The notes: generated by a model from the letters alone, not told the origin. A stretch of 64,000 nucleotides of DNA from Sipunculus nudus (GCA_026874595.1 CM049311.1:55057676-55121675), one strand, 5' to 3'. Positions 24,806 to 36,663 are shown, counted from the first letter of the stretch. Translations and numbers: made by a program.

Positions 24806-24935
24806 CACTGAAGAAAAACAACATTGTAAATGGTGAATGTTGTTAGAATCTAACCACATTCACCTGATGATCGTGGCGCATCCCGTTAAACAGTCTGTAG
24901 TGAATTTACAATGTTGTTTTTCTTCAGTGTTATAT
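24800..24935. mobile_element. Hairpin MITE with perfect 32-bp inverted ends
   Basis: The left arm (24800-24831) begins ATATAACACTGAAGAAAAAC and is the exact reverse complement of 24904-24935, which ends TTTTTCTTCAGTGTTATAT. The interior of about 72 bp holds a second hairpin at 24832-24864. No coding capacity. Perfect arms suggest recent insertion, gene conversion or selection on the fold. The adjoining TA repeat may have been the target or may have arisen from the end. Confidence 0.85.
24832..24864. repeat. Nested inner hairpin
   Basis: GGTGAATGTTGTTAGA pairs with TCTAACCACATTCACC with one mismatch and almost no loop. This 33-bp stem lies immediately inside the outer arm, giving a two-hairpin fold. 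Confidence 0.85.
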
Positions 24936-25896
24936 CACTCTGGCCTTGTCTGAAGGCCATAGAGCTCTTTACACCTGAGGGTAACTGTACTATGTGTATA
25001 TATTACTGGTGGGCCGATCATCGAGTTTTTCGAAAGTCAGTCGGTTTGCTGCCACTTTCAAGCTCTCGATTACCAAAGGCAACTATCGATTACATCATAC
25101 ACATGATTGTTTTTTCCAGAATGTCTTTATGTTATTGTAAAAAATTATTCTTCCATTTTTTACAACATTCCCTCGCTTCATATTTATAATGGGTCTGTGT
25201 TCCCAAATAACCTCCGTATCTAACACTTTTGACACGGTAGATGAGAGAACGGAGGACTTATTAAACCTCTGTAAACTGGCAGGGCTGCAGAATGAGCGGA
25301 GAGTTTTCTAACGAGATGTTCATTGCAAAATATGGGCGATATGGCGTTAAAATGCTCAATAATTCTCCAGGTCTATGCCAATTTTGCGAGATTCTCTGAG
25401 AGATAATCTTTTTTAACTGATGCCAGGTGCCGCTGCCACATGAGTAATTATATTTTTAGCTGTCAATTACTTTTATTAAATTTTTACCAAAAATTAAATG
25501 GGCCTGTAATTTTTCTGTTAGGCCTGTGAAACCTGTAAGCATGTCGGCAGTCGTCATAATTGTTATAAAATGAAAGTCCTTGCTGGTAGTGAAGTTAAAC
25601 TGATAGGCGGGAGTATTCATGAGGGCCAGCAAGTTGATGTCCTGGACTGCGGTTTAATTCTTGATTATTATAATTAATTAAAAAGAAACTTTGTAATAAA
25701 AGGAAAATATAAAGAAGGTAAAAACTTCCTTTCATGAGGTAAAATTACTGAGACATACGGACTTGGTTAAGAGAGTACAGTTTCACAGATAATTGCATAT
25801 TTCTTTATATTTGTCTGAACCGATTAAAAATCGATCATCGATCGGTTTGCCGAAAAAGATGATCGATTATGAAAAAGGAACCGACTCCCACCACTA

Positions 25897-25941
<45 letters not shown>
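25897..25941. repeat. (TA)n microsatellite
   Basis: About 22 uninterrupted AT units. Confidence 0.95.
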
Positions 25942-25945
<4 letters not shown>

Positions 25946-26135
25946 CAATCAGATGTATGTGTTAAACAGACAAAGACTTCAACTAGATAATGTACACGTC
26001 TTTTGACAATTAATTTGCTTTTTGCATTGGACTGAATGATCGCTCAGTACAAATTAGACATAATGTCTGCTGTTATTTATTGTCTAGACGCCCCGTATAA
26101 ATGGCCTTGCTGTCAGCTGTCATTTATAGATACCA

Positions 26136-26271
26136 GCACTTATTATTCCAGAAAGCACAACTGTCAATAAAACAAATGCTGTTAATTGTGGGTCTAAGGA
26201 ATGGCACTTATTATTTCAGAAAGCACAACTGTAAATAAAACAAATGCTGTTAATTGTTGGTCAAAGGCATG
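26136..26271 (+). repeat. 68-bp tandem duplication
   Basis: Two adjacent copies begin GCACTTATTATT (26136 and 26204) and share CAGAAAGCACAACTGT, AATAAAACAAATGCTGTTAA and TTGTNGGTC. They differ at only a few bases. Confidence 0.9.
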
Positions 26272-26939
26272 TCATTTTTTGTGATGCAAAACTGAGTTTG
26301 GTTATGATGCTATCATCGATAAAAAAAATCAAATATATAAAAGTAACTCGTATACAAAATTAGTTTGATAAAGGAGTTATAAGAAATCTTAAGAATTAGA
26401 AGAAACTATTTTTTTAGTTTTACTTAAAAGTGTGAAAGAGCCTTAATTTTTTCCCTGCCAAGTATGTGATATTCGATATCACATATTGATTATGTTTATG
26501 ATATTAGTTGCACTATCACTCGATCATGTCCCCTTCACTTTAATTCTAGGGGCCGGAGGTTTATGCTTTATATGTGGGTGGACCCACGCATGCCGTGATG
26601 TTATACTCCCCTTAATATTTCCGGCCATGGATTACGTAACGGTTCAAAGTGCTTATTATGACCAGTAACGCACTTATGATCAGAGTTGTATTCGGGAATA
26701 CCAATACCAGTGTCATCCATGACCATCTAAATTTGGCTTAAAGGAAACGTTAATTTTAAAGAGGACATCTTGTCACGGTCGCCATGGCAATATGATGTTT
26801 GGGAACCCTTTACTGGCTTGGACCAGTGAGCTCAATAAGGTCAACCTGACATTGCGGTTGATGGTTTCTTCAAAAGTAAAAGGTAAAAAAAAAGGATAGA
26901 GTTTTTATAGTCTGATATCACCTACGATGTCAGTCTCAT

Positions 26940-27217
26940 CCGACTTTGCCTTCCTGGTCTTTCGGGCCTGTTCATTCTTGTAGCTTTTCTCGGCTCCCTG
27001 GGGAGCATACTACCCAAGCTGCCATATCAGGCGCAAGAGGGTTATTCGTTCTACATTTGCCTACCTCCCATTCACTCCTGGGTCGAGAGAGCGCACCCTT
27101 GTGGTAAAGACTTTGCCTAAGAGTCTTAGCGCAGATGGCGGTCAGAACGGGACGCGAACCCAAGACCCTGCGGTCACAAGTCCAGCGCCCTATCCATTAT
27201 GCCACCACGCTCCACAC
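26940..27217 (-). mobile_element. tRNA-derived SINE
   Basis: Read on the - strand from about 27217, the head contains an A-box-like TGGCATAATGGATAGGGCGC and a B-box GGGTTCGCGTCCC. A central domain follows (AAGACTCTTAGGCAAAGTC, CCAGGAGTGAATGGG) that matches the SINE at 9532-10730. The head is tRNA-like but extends into SINE body, so it is not a tRNA gene. Short CCACCACGCTCCACACG repeats lie at its 5' edge near 27200-27250. The 3' boundary is approximate. Confidence 0.75.
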
Positions 27218-28108
27218 GCCACCACGCTCCACACGCCACCAGGCTCCACAGTAAAAAGTCACATAGTTTCTTAAAAAGTCATTCATATCCACGTATAATT
27301 TTTAAAATGACTTGTATGTTGTCTTTTATCACGCCTCTGGTAATTTCTTACTCATTAAACCTTGGATACTGTACCCTGGGTTATAAAAAAATGTATTGTG
27401 GTAATTTTTCGCCCCCTCCCCTCCACACACACTCATACATAAAAATGTTTATTGGATTTTAATTAAGCTAATATTAAAGATTCCGTCTAACTACATGTCA
27501 TTTCCGGGGGTCTGCACATATGATTTAGTTAAATTTACTTTTAACGACAGGCTCTGTCTGTAACGCCACCAGACAAATGGAAGTGTCTCCTCTGTGGGTT
27601 TGTTGCTCTCGAGACAGGCCACCTGCAGACGTTACCATATATCTTTATACGCTGATGTATACATGTATTTATATTTTATTCGGGCAAAAAATAACTTCCC
27701 TCCTTGAAATACAAAGCTGAATTTGATTCAAGGTGTTGCTCTACATCCCAGTATGGTTAGTTTGTGGTGTTGTTGTAAAAGAACCCTCCGATGAGACCAC
27801 TTTTGTACATTTTTTATTCATTAGAAAAATGTGATTGATTAATCAAATATATTCATGTGGGCCGTTGAAATGGAATGTTTAGGTGTAACCATCTTTGAGG
27901 TTTATTAGACGAAAGGGTGCAACCAACTCCATTACGTTAAGTGTCAAGCACTCTAACCAGGATTGCATCTTACCCATAATACTATACTTTAAGGGGTTTC
28001 AGTATATTCATCAGAATACATATGTTTCTGAAGGTACATGCATGTTATGTTTATATGACATTGTGAATTTGATTGTATTTATTCATGATTAATTATTATT
28101 ACTTTCAG
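27218..28108. other. Region upstream of the GPCR, possible promoter/intron
   Basis: No coding exon was recognised. The stretch ends in a good splice acceptor, TTATTACTTTCAG, at 28108. It may therefore contain the 3' part of a 5'-UTR intron of the GPCR gene. Confidence 0.4.
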
Positions 28109-28205
28109 GTACAAAAATTAGAGTAAAAGAAGTCAGGGAGCGAGTACATCTTGAACCTAATTAACGCGCTTGCTGGAACTACACTTCGTTTTAACGCGGG
28201 AGAAA
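28109..28205 (+). other. Likely 5'-UTR of the GPCR exon
   Basis: The stretch between the acceptor AG at 28107-28108 and the start codon has no ATG. An in-frame TAA lies at 28158-28160. Both support initiation at 28206. Confidence 0.5.
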
Positions 28206-29252
28206 ATGGCTCCGTATTGCGACTGGATTGTGTTGCCACCGAACAGTAACTTTTGTATAGAGGCGGCAAAAATTAACGAATCCCGCTTTGAGTATGTTAT
28301 AGAGTTATATATAATATCATGCGTGGCTCTTGCCGGGCTCTTTGGGAACGTAGTTTCGGTGATTGTGATGCACAGAGACAAAGAGAGACGGGAATCCTTG
28401 TTTTTGCTACAGATCCTGGCAGTTGCTGACAGTTTCTACTTGCTGGTGTGCTTGCTGAGATACCCGCTTAAGTATATCATTGTCAGCCAGAACACGTTCA
28501 CGCTAATGCAACCGGTTGTGTTCCCGCTCCTGAAAACAGCTCAGACATGTGCTATATGGACTATACTTCTTGTGACCTTTGACCGATTTATTTACATATG
28601 CCAACCACTGAAGGCGAGGCTGATTTTCAACCATCGAGGCCGGCGGATCTTAGCCCCGTTGATATTTGCGGTTGCATTTCTGTACAACATACCATTGTAC
28701 CTTGAAAACTGTATCATGCAGTTACACGACCCTTGCACGGGCAATGTTTATTACAAAATGGTTTACTGGCCTATTTTTAATAACCCCGTTTATTTGAATA
28801 TTTACAAATACGCCTTGTACATCATTTTTCTGTATCTCGGACCACTGTCGGTGCTGATTTTTCTGAATGCGTCTCTGATTCGCGCTATAACATATTCTAC
28901 CAAGCATATACGCGTGAACAGCGGAAGCAGACGAGCCCGAGAAAGGAACGCTACATTAGTGCTGGTGATAGTTGTTCTGGTGTTTATATTATGTGAGACA
29001 CCGGAACTGGTCATCAAAATAGTGTCGCTGGTCAATCGTCACGTAGGATTCATGAAGATTTATGACGTCAGCATGATGCGTCTACACACAGTTAGTGAGC
29101 TACTGATGGTTATTAATTCCTCCGTGAATTTCCTAATTTACGTCATTTTCGGTAAGCGGTTCCGAATGATAATGAGGGAAACGTTCACTCCTCGAACTTC
29201 ACAAGCGACCATGTACACGCCGGATACTCGGCCATTACAACCTCACTGGTGA
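28206..29252 (+). CDS. FMRFamide-receptor-like class A GPCR
   Basis: A 348-residue seven-transmembrane receptor in one exon, expected at the plasma membrane as a G-protein-coupled receptor for a small peptide. Helices lie near residues 33-55, 66-86, 108-130, 148-166, 199-223, 249-271 and 293-315. Visible class A marks are GN in TM1 (47-48), LAVAD in TM2 with Asp75, DRF (126-128) in place of DRY, CETP (263-266) in place of CWxP, and NFLIY (308-312) in place of NPxxY, followed by FGKRFR. The N-terminus carries a glycosylation site (NES, 24-26). The combination AQTCAIWTILLVTFDR and NSSVNFLIYVIFGKRFR fits the FMRFamide/myosuppressin-receptor-like families; the ligand is unknown. The ATG at 28206 (AAAATGG) has a good context, and the frame extends upstream only from a TTG. 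The usual TM3 cysteine position (near residue 102) is Gln. No neighbour suggests co-function. Confidence 0.9.
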   Translation: MAPYCDWIVLPPNSNFCIEAAKINESRFEYVIELYIISCVALAGLFGNVVSVIVMHRDKERRESLFLLQILAVADSFYLLVCLLRYPLKYIIVSQNTFTLMQPVVFPLLKTAQTCAIWTILLVTFDRFIYICQPLKARLIFNHRGRRILAPLIFAVAFLYNIPLYLENCIMQLHDPCTGNVYYKMVYWPIFNNPVYLNIYKYALYIIFLYLGPLSVLIFLNASLIRAITYSTKHIRVNSGSRRARERNATLVLVIVVLVFILCETPELVIKIVSLVNRHVGFMKIYDVSMMRLHTVSELLMVINSSVNFLIYVIFGKRFRMIMRETFTPRTSQATMYTPDTRPLQPHW

Positions 29253-31675
29253 CTAGCCGTGGCCAGAAATGTGTCTGTTATACCACTCAGACGTCTGCGC
29301 CGGGGTCACCAGGTGTAAACGGCAATGTCAAGGAGGTCGAACTAACATTCAGTAGGAATCCATATGACCACATTGCGGATTTTACGGTGGATTGAGGGGT
29401 AATATCTGTTTCACGATATTGTTTGTCAATCGTAAATCGAAAGCCGCGTTCAAAGGGGCTGCGACTCCTGTTTCTTCACACACACACACACACACACATA
29501 TATATACATGTAAATTTACTGATTTAACTGTTTAGCAAGACAATCCAGTTATTATCATATTGTACCCTGATCATATAATCGAAAATTTATAATAAAAAAA
29601 ATAAATCGCTCCCTTAAAAATTTCTGGAGAAACCAATTTTTATTCTCGGGGTTCTTACTTAATTGAAACCTACATGCTCTTTTAAATTTGTTAACTGTCA
29701 AAGTCTTACTACTGTTGGATTAATTATGTCGAGGGTATACTCTGACACGCATTTGATATGGAATAATTTGCTGCAGGGTTATTTTACAAACTCGAATAGT
29801 TGCGATTTTTTTACCTCTACGTAGGGCATTAATGGGTTTACATTCTTATGTTTTTTTCTGAAAATTAAAGTTTGGAGTTACCCAGGCATCTAATTACATT
29901 CACACAGCCATCAATGGTGCCTATATGATAACGTTCAGAGGTCAGCTATTTTACGCAGTCAGTACGTATTTTATCCCGAGCCATGTATTGTACTTACGAT
30001 ATTAAGATACACAGGTCTTAAGGGGATACGAAAGAATACAACGTAAACATATACTGAATGTGTTATGTATAACTACCAGCGCTTTCAACATAAGACCCTG
30101 TTAGCCATTTGTTCTTTACACTAGCTCGCACATTTATTTTACACACAGGAAGACAAACACGAACTTTTGACCATCATTACATAAATAATCAATTAATGTT
30201 ATACGGATATATTAAAAAAAGGACAAATAATTCTGTATTTTAATAGAAAATGAATCTCATAAAAATAAAAACGATACATCAAAATTCATTTATCTAACAC
30301 TGAATCAACTGATATTACAGTTTACGACCTTTATTTTCATGAGTTTTTTTCTCCCCCCATTGACATCGTTCCGGGTCTACTGATGGTTTTGTCACATGAC
30401 ATTCCGCGCTGATGACGTAAACGCGGAATCCTGTAACAATGGTGCAGAAGAGGACAAAGCTTAGGTTCACTTCTCAAAGCCATCCACCTCGTTCATGAGA
30501 CATCTTTCCTCGATTTATAATAGTTAATGACACACTCAGCTACCTCCCAGGCGTGATTTATTTCATATGTCTCGTATATTCATGGGAAAAACAAGTTAAT
30601 GCCAATAAGACTAGCTTTTCGAGAGCACGTCTCGTAATTAGCCAAAACCCTTTGGGTTTTTTTTTCTGTCCACTGGTGCGCCCTCTTCTGGGTGACACAG
30701 GAATTATTAATGTTGTAAATAGAAGTTAAGTCAAGCAATGTACAGTGTTGGTCAAGATTTGTCTTAGCGAATTAAATATATTGTTTCATTTATTAAACGA
30801 TCGCACAGGTCGAATCTAACACGACACTTTTGGTCAAGGTCTGTTTTGAGTGTCAGAACGTCCAACCAGGTAATAAACCTTGATATTATTGAACAAATAT
30901 GAAAATTAGATCCGATGTAACATCACCACATATCTGTTTGATATAAGACTTAGGATTACGTTTATTATATAACCACCATGACCCCGAGGCTCCCGTAAAT
31001 AGGAACGAAAATAGCCACGAGTTATATATGGACAAGTTTCAATTCAAACTCCTGACTAAACACCTGACCTGAGCGCATACATTACTATTGACCATATCAC
31101 CATTTGCAAAAGTGTTAATGTATGTAATTGACATCATTGCTTTTGGACATGTATTTTTATCCTCCAAACACAGGGTACATGCATTTATCATTTTCCAGTG
31201 ACGCTATTTCCCCCTTTTAGAAAATATAAATCTTTCAGTATGAAGTTGTAAGATCGTTAAACATTTGGATTCATGAATGGAAACTGATCCATTTTTCTTA
31301 GTCAAACATGTTTCACCCAAACAGTCACGTGAGGTCATTCTCACTCATTATTATGACCTCAACCAATGTTTGCCTGTATTTGTATGAAGAAATGTGGTTT
31401 ATATGTGCATGTTTATATTTTAATTTGCAAAAAAAAAAGCGTTTGTGGTCGCAAAACGTCTGCCAAATGTATTATATGCAGGCCCTATACTTACGATATA
31501 CTCCTGGTAATGTTAAAAATATTATTGATTATTTTCAGCTATTGTATAAGAATTTTTTTTTTCAATATCTGTGGTGAATTAAATTTGTGTTATAATTCCT
31601 GGCTTGTTCACGCTTATCTGTATTCAGCTATTTCAAAAATAACGTTTTCATTAATGTTGGTTGTCAATTAGATTT

Positions 31676-31749
<74 letters not shown>

Positions 31750-32355
31750 GAAATATATAATTGGAACATTAAGGTTAAAAACGGCGAAAATGATGGAACT
31801 TTCAATAGAAATTCGCCGTATTGTTATTGTTTATGTGAACATAAAGCTTTCGGTCTGGGTATTTAAAAGACTGTTTAGCATCATTTGCTCTATGTCGATC
31901 AAAAATTAACTTTATTATAGTTTATAGAATGAAGACGTATACAGTATTAAAATAACAGCACTCAGTGTACGATTCGCATTGATTACTCAGCAAGCCGCGC
32001 ACAAAGTGGACGGAACTTGATCAATCCGATTCGCAGTTTGCGCACCTATAGGGACCGGATTGGTTCATGCAGCTAGCTCTACAGGTCACATGTCACGCAT
32101 GAACTCTGCAAATTGTTATCAGAGAAATCGGCGTCCCTTATGGCTTTATAAATGGTGCTCAACAACATAATTTATCTGTCAAAATCCACCTGACAAATGT
32201 TGGTGCAGCTCATGTACCTTATCTCCAGTCTAAATACAGCTTAATGGATACCGGCATTCGTCACTGCCATACCATGTAACAACATGCATTGACGATATTT
32301 CTTTACTGACAATCGTTACATTAATTAATTTTGTGATTAATAGTGCATGGTATTG
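29253..32355. other. Region downstream of the GPCR, no gene seen
   Basis: It contains CA/TA repeats (29477-29510 and 31679-31748) and candidate polyadenylation signals (AATAAA) near 29591-29605, which could serve the GPCR. Around 31995-32060 lies a segment resembling the end of the MITE at 9607 (CCGCGCACAAAGTGGACGG, CGCAGTTTGCG), so it may be a diverged fragment of that family. No gene was recognised. Confidence 0.5.
31679..31748. repeat. (CA)n(TA)n microsatellite
   Basis: About 16 CA units run directly into about 18 TA units. Confidence 0.95.
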
Positions 32356-32539
32356 TATTTAAACGCCGTTGTATCGAACTCGCTTAAGTTCAATACCCCG
32401 CTTATGTCGAAGTTACAGACTCGATATTCCGGACAACTCTAATTAAATTATAACCAAATAAAGTCCACTTGTGTCGAACCTCGGATGTGTCGAAGTTTTC
32501 AGAGGGTCCCTTCGACTTCGACACAACGAGGTTTCACTG
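32356..32539. mobile_element. Pogo/Tc1-like MITE, 184 bp
   Basis: The right end, reverse-complemented, reads CAGTGAAACCTCGTTGTGTC, a terminus typical of pogo/Tigger-type mariner relatives, and is followed by TA. The left end TATTTAAACGCCGTTGTATC is a decayed inverted copy. The interior repeats TGTCGAA motifs. No transposase. Confidence 0.65.
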
Positions 32540-32902
32540 TATGTTATAGGAATTTAGTCTCTGGTCACATTCATATCATATCGGAATTTTTAATGTATAC
32601 AAAGTGTGCTATTAATCAGTTATATGGGACTGGAGTCAGGACTAAGTGGGACTTTTCAGGGACCCGGACTTGGACTCGTTGGTCCTGGACTGAAAATTTT
32701 ATTAGGGCTCGAAGGTCCAGCCTCAAGAAACAAGACACAATCTGTTACAAGTTCAGAAGAAATAGGGGATGACGTACAGATTAAAATATACACTTAATAA
32801 AACCAAGATATATACAAAGTATATAGTATTGACTTAATACATCAAACACAGTTATATTTATTGTTACAGGTGCTCGTTTTATTGTGTGACACGGGCGTGG
32901 CT

Positions 32903-33507
32903 CGTGTTGTGACACCCTCGCCGGGCCGCTTGTTACATTCTCGGTTTAATCCGTACTGGTTGAACTCTTGTTGTCATGCTGGCTAGGGTCGAGCTTACGT
33001 GTACAATATGGTGTGTAGAGGCACGGTAATGTTTTTCTAGATGATTCCTGTAACGTATGTTTACTGTGTTGTGTAAGATCTTTTAGACTGTTCGAGAAGT
33101 GGAAAATTCTCGGCTTGGGGTGAAGAGTATATAAAGGGGCTGTGTTTTAGAGCCAAGGGAGCAGCAGAGAAGATTTCCAGCGGACGCAGAAGCGTGTGTC
33201 AGTTTCTGGGACTTTATCCGACGAGTGCGGCAATTATAGATTTTCTTCAGACTTTCTCCTGGATTTTGTGCATTTGGACTTCAGTTTACCTTCTGGATTG
33301 TTACAAGAGCTTTACACTGGACTGTCATTCTCCGAGAGTAGACATCTAAAGAACTTGTGACGGTGGTGGTATCCAGGTACTGTTTACTTTGTGTATTTTA
33401 CTGTGTGATTGTATTAATTTGTTGTTATATCGCTGTTTTACTGTATAATTGTATTGATTTAGTGTATTGTAATGTTAGGGTTGTTTTAAGAATAAATTAT
33501 GGTTATA
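32903..33507 (+). mobile_element. Possible solo LTR or TATA promoter region
   Basis: A GC-richer island begins near TGTTGTGACACCCTCGCC. It has a canonical TATA box (GTATATAAAGGGG) near 33130 and an AATAAA about 360 bp later at 33491, then ends near GTTTACA. This U3-R-U5-like order with TG...CA ends suggests a Gypsy-type solo LTR. No target duplication or second LTR was identified. The alternative is a genuine promoter with a first exon, but no downstream coding exon was found. Confidence 0.4.
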
Positions 33508-34604
33508 TGTTTACAAAAAACCACTGACTTCTTTATTCATTCCCCTAGACATTTCAGCATAAAAACTGCAAGCACGAACTTGTATAAAAATGCACATGAT
33601 TATCTCCGAATTCTATTTTTTTATGTATTTTTATTAGACTCTGATTCTTACTTTGAACTGGTTTCTAAATTACACGTACTCGAGGAAGGTCTACTTGTAC
33701 TCGAACCTGAAGGACTCCTACCTTCACCGGGACTGTGCCAGTGAGGACAGGACTGCAATACTGCAATTCACATGCATTTACTTACATACCCCCTCTTGTA
33801 ATATCCTTTTCCTCAGCGATTTTTCATGGCATGGACTGATGTCTTATTAAGTGTTTCTCTGGTCTCACACAGTAGTGTTAATGCTAAATATATGTCTTCA
33901 AATGAATATTTTGAAATTCGTACGGTAAAAGGTTGTGAAAAAAATGTGATACCTAAAAGACCTAAACCCCAATTATAGGATAACCCCCCCCCCCCCCCAA
34001 ATCTGAAATTGGTTGATAAATCATGTTTATACACAGACATATTTCAAAAAGAAATCTACAGGTGATTTAGCCTAATAAAACAATATCTGACGGGCGGGCT
34101 CTTGCTCAAATCAAATTGTCTGCTTGCCTTGTTATCACTCCCACTGTAAGACGTGGGCAACTGCAGCCTTTTAAGAAGAGTTAATGTGTACAAATGAAAA
34201 ACAAACAAAAATTAAGTTAAACAAATATAAATGTCTAGGACTGTGTTCAAAGACAGTACAGCACAAGTGTCGCAATTTGATACGCAGCAGAATGATATAA
34301 AAAAAAACAGTGCACATGCACTTATTATCATTAGGAATAAAGACAGTGATGTTTATTGGATGGAAAAGCTATTGAGGTAGCTGTGTTGAATTGCATTATA
34401 CCTAGTATAACATCTGCAAATAGTATGATGGTCGGGCCTCTTTTCGAAAACTGTTAAACTTAATCCTTACACCAACCTTTCCAATGGAAGTTTATTCTAA
34501 CAAGGAATATGGGCCAAACGAGGGAGGAGACCCTTTTATATCTTTTATTTTCTCTCACAATTCAACCCAGAGTGACTTCCGCAACTAGTAAATGTATACA
34601 AGAC
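33508..34604. other. Intergenic DNA, no gene seen
   Basis: No supported gene. A poly-C run lies near 33985-34000. The 8 bp at 34597-34604 (TACAAGAC) are the left target duplication of the next element. Confidence 0.5.
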
Positions 34605-34985
34605 CAGGGGCGTCAATATAGGGGGGATATAGGGGGGATGGGGGTATATATCCCCCCCCACCAACTTTTGGCAAGGGGGGATGGTCAATGTAATCACCCC
34701 CCCCCCCCCCCCACTATTCAGAGAATAATACTTATATATTTCAAATGAAATACATAAATAAATATCATTATAGACTTTGGTTCCATTTATGATTTTACTA
34801 TGAAATAGTTACATCTAAATGGTTTAGAATTAACATGTATAAACATGTCTGTTTTATCCTAATTTTGACTACCCCCCATGCCTGTCACCCCCCCCCCCCC
34901 CACCCCACCCTTGTGAGTCATCTCCCCACCCTGCGAGTCATCCCCCTCCCCCCTCTCCAGCCTTGAAGATAAATTGACGCCACTG
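34605..34985. mobile_element. hAT-type MITE with 8-bp target duplication
   Basis: The left end is CAGGGGCGTCAATATA and the right end, reverse-complemented, is CAGTGGCGTCAATTTA. CAGNGGCG is the terminus expected of hAT elements. The flanking octamers TACAAGAC (34597-34604) and TACATGAC (34986-34993) agree at 7 of 8 bases, the target duplication length of hAT. The 381-bp interior is mostly poly-C/poly-G tracts and has no coding capacity. Confidence 0.85.
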
Positions 34986-35953
34986 TACATGACAAATGAC
35001 GGTGTCGCAACTTGAATAAACGTCCTGGAATTCGGGTTAGTATGGAGAACTTTTAATTTTTTTAATTTAATATTGTAAATGAAGGGGTTTTCAACAAAAG
35101 GCGCACGATCACGCTTGTGAAGCGGATAATTCTCCGGAATTTTGACTTGTGAAAAAAGGTAGTCTTGCCCGCGTAGCGGTGGAGTTCATTACCTTGTTCT
35201 TTTGTAACTGGTATATCGCCCATATACTCAATGTGTTAACGGTTACTTAGCCATTTTAGTGCTGGAAACGAGCACCTGTGGAATACCCAGTCCATTGTGG
35301 GGTTTGAATTTCAAATGCCCAAAAACACAAAAAAAGCTGAGTCGTGCTCTTTTGAGTCCGATTCTGTGAAGTGCGCAAATATACTGCATCGCGCTTAAGG
35401 ATAAATTTTTACACCGGGAAACGTTTTATGGCCTTATCAAGTTGGTAATCCGTGGATATAGGACATCCAGAATCAATTTACCGCTTGCTGCTTTCATCAG
35501 TTTTCCCCCTATGAGACTTACGGAATACTCCGTCCTAATCATTAACAACAGAAATATTCAGGAGGATTCCATTACCCTTATCCCCTGGCTACCACGGTGA
35601 CACCTATTTAGCAGAGATGACAATTTTCCGACTGGCAAATCAATCTGACAAGATTTATCACGCTTTTCCGCCTTCTTTGATGTTATGTTGCAAATGCGTT
35701 GATTTACATAATGTTTATGAGATTATCTAAAGGTTGATGTTAGACAGTGGTTTCGTTTCATGTTCCTTACATAAAATTTAATTTAAATACTTAAAATATT
35801 TTCCATTTTCCAATTATCCTTTTTAAATTTTCATCATAAAATGCTGGATCTTCAAATATCAAGGAAAACCGGCAATGTTCATATATAAATTTAAAATCTT
35901 ATATTTTTGTAAGCAGTTAGTTCCAAAACGATGTCTCAAGCACAAAAAAAAAA

Positions 35954-35958
<5 letters not shown>

Positions 35959-36006
<48 letters not shown>
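35959..36006. repeat. (CT)n microsatellite
   Basis: About 24 uninterrupted TC units lie just left of the CpG-rich element at 36047. Confidence 0.95.
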
Positions 36007-36009
<3 letters not shown>

Positions 36010-36046
36010 GTCACACACATATAATTCTAAACTTGAAGTAACCTGA

Positions 36047-36663
36047 AACTACGTTTCCATAAGCGCGAGAGCGAACGCGAACGCGAATAAAGGTCGGGAA
36101 CTGTTCGCGGGGTGTGTATCCATTTCTTCCAAGTTCTTCAAAGCCATTTAGGTTTCATTTGGTGAATTTTGTAGAACATACCGAAATGATTATTCAATAA
36201 TTAAAGACGTGTATTTATCTGAAAATAAAGAAAATCTTTTTTAAATAACTCTCCCTCTACATCTCGCATTTATTTTGTCACACGTTACTGTTCATTTACA
36301 CGTTATTTTGAGAAAGAGAGGTTACATCGTTTAACATAATAGTGAGTTCATTAATTAATTCTACCAATCTGTCAACGGCAACATCACTGATCATCGTGTC
36401 TGTCTTCACTCATGCTGGCTTTGCGTTAGGCATGTGCTGTTAACACATTGGTGCACTCTAATTATAAGGAATTTACGCGAATGCCGCACGACAGGTTTCT
36501 GAATCGCTACCCGGCGCGATTCAGATTTCAGCCAATCACATTCACTCTCACTCTGGCGCTCGCTGACGCGCATATGGAACCGCTCCACTGATATTATCAC
36601 AGAAGCGATTTTTATCGCGCTCGCGTTCGCTCTCGGGTGCGCGCTTAAGGAAAAGCAACTTTA
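36047..36663. mobile_element. MITE with CpG-rich terminal inverted repeats
   Basis: The left end reads ACGTTTCCATAAGCGCGAGA then GCGAACGCGAACGCGA. The right end, reverse-complemented, reads GCTTTTCCTTAAGCGCGCAC then CCGAGAGCGAACGCGAGCGC. The arms are about 45 bp in a 617-bp unit without a transposase. The termini are unusually CpG-dense against an AT-rich background. Exact ends and target duplication are uncertain. Confidence 0.75.

Larger units (their letters stand above)
24936..26939. other. Intergenic DNA with simple repeats, no gene seen
   Basis: No supported gene. It contains the TA microsatellite at 25897-25941 and the 68-bp tandem duplication at 26136-26271. Confidence 0.5.

Noticed and set aside
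27120-27217. tRNA gene on the - strand
   Set aside because: A- and B-box-like sequences are present, but the stretch continues into a SINE body and does not close into a proper acceptor stem.
28170-28205. N-terminal extension of the GPCR
   Set aside because: The extension starts at TTG, not ATG, and an in-frame TAA lies just upstream. ATG at 28206 has a good context.
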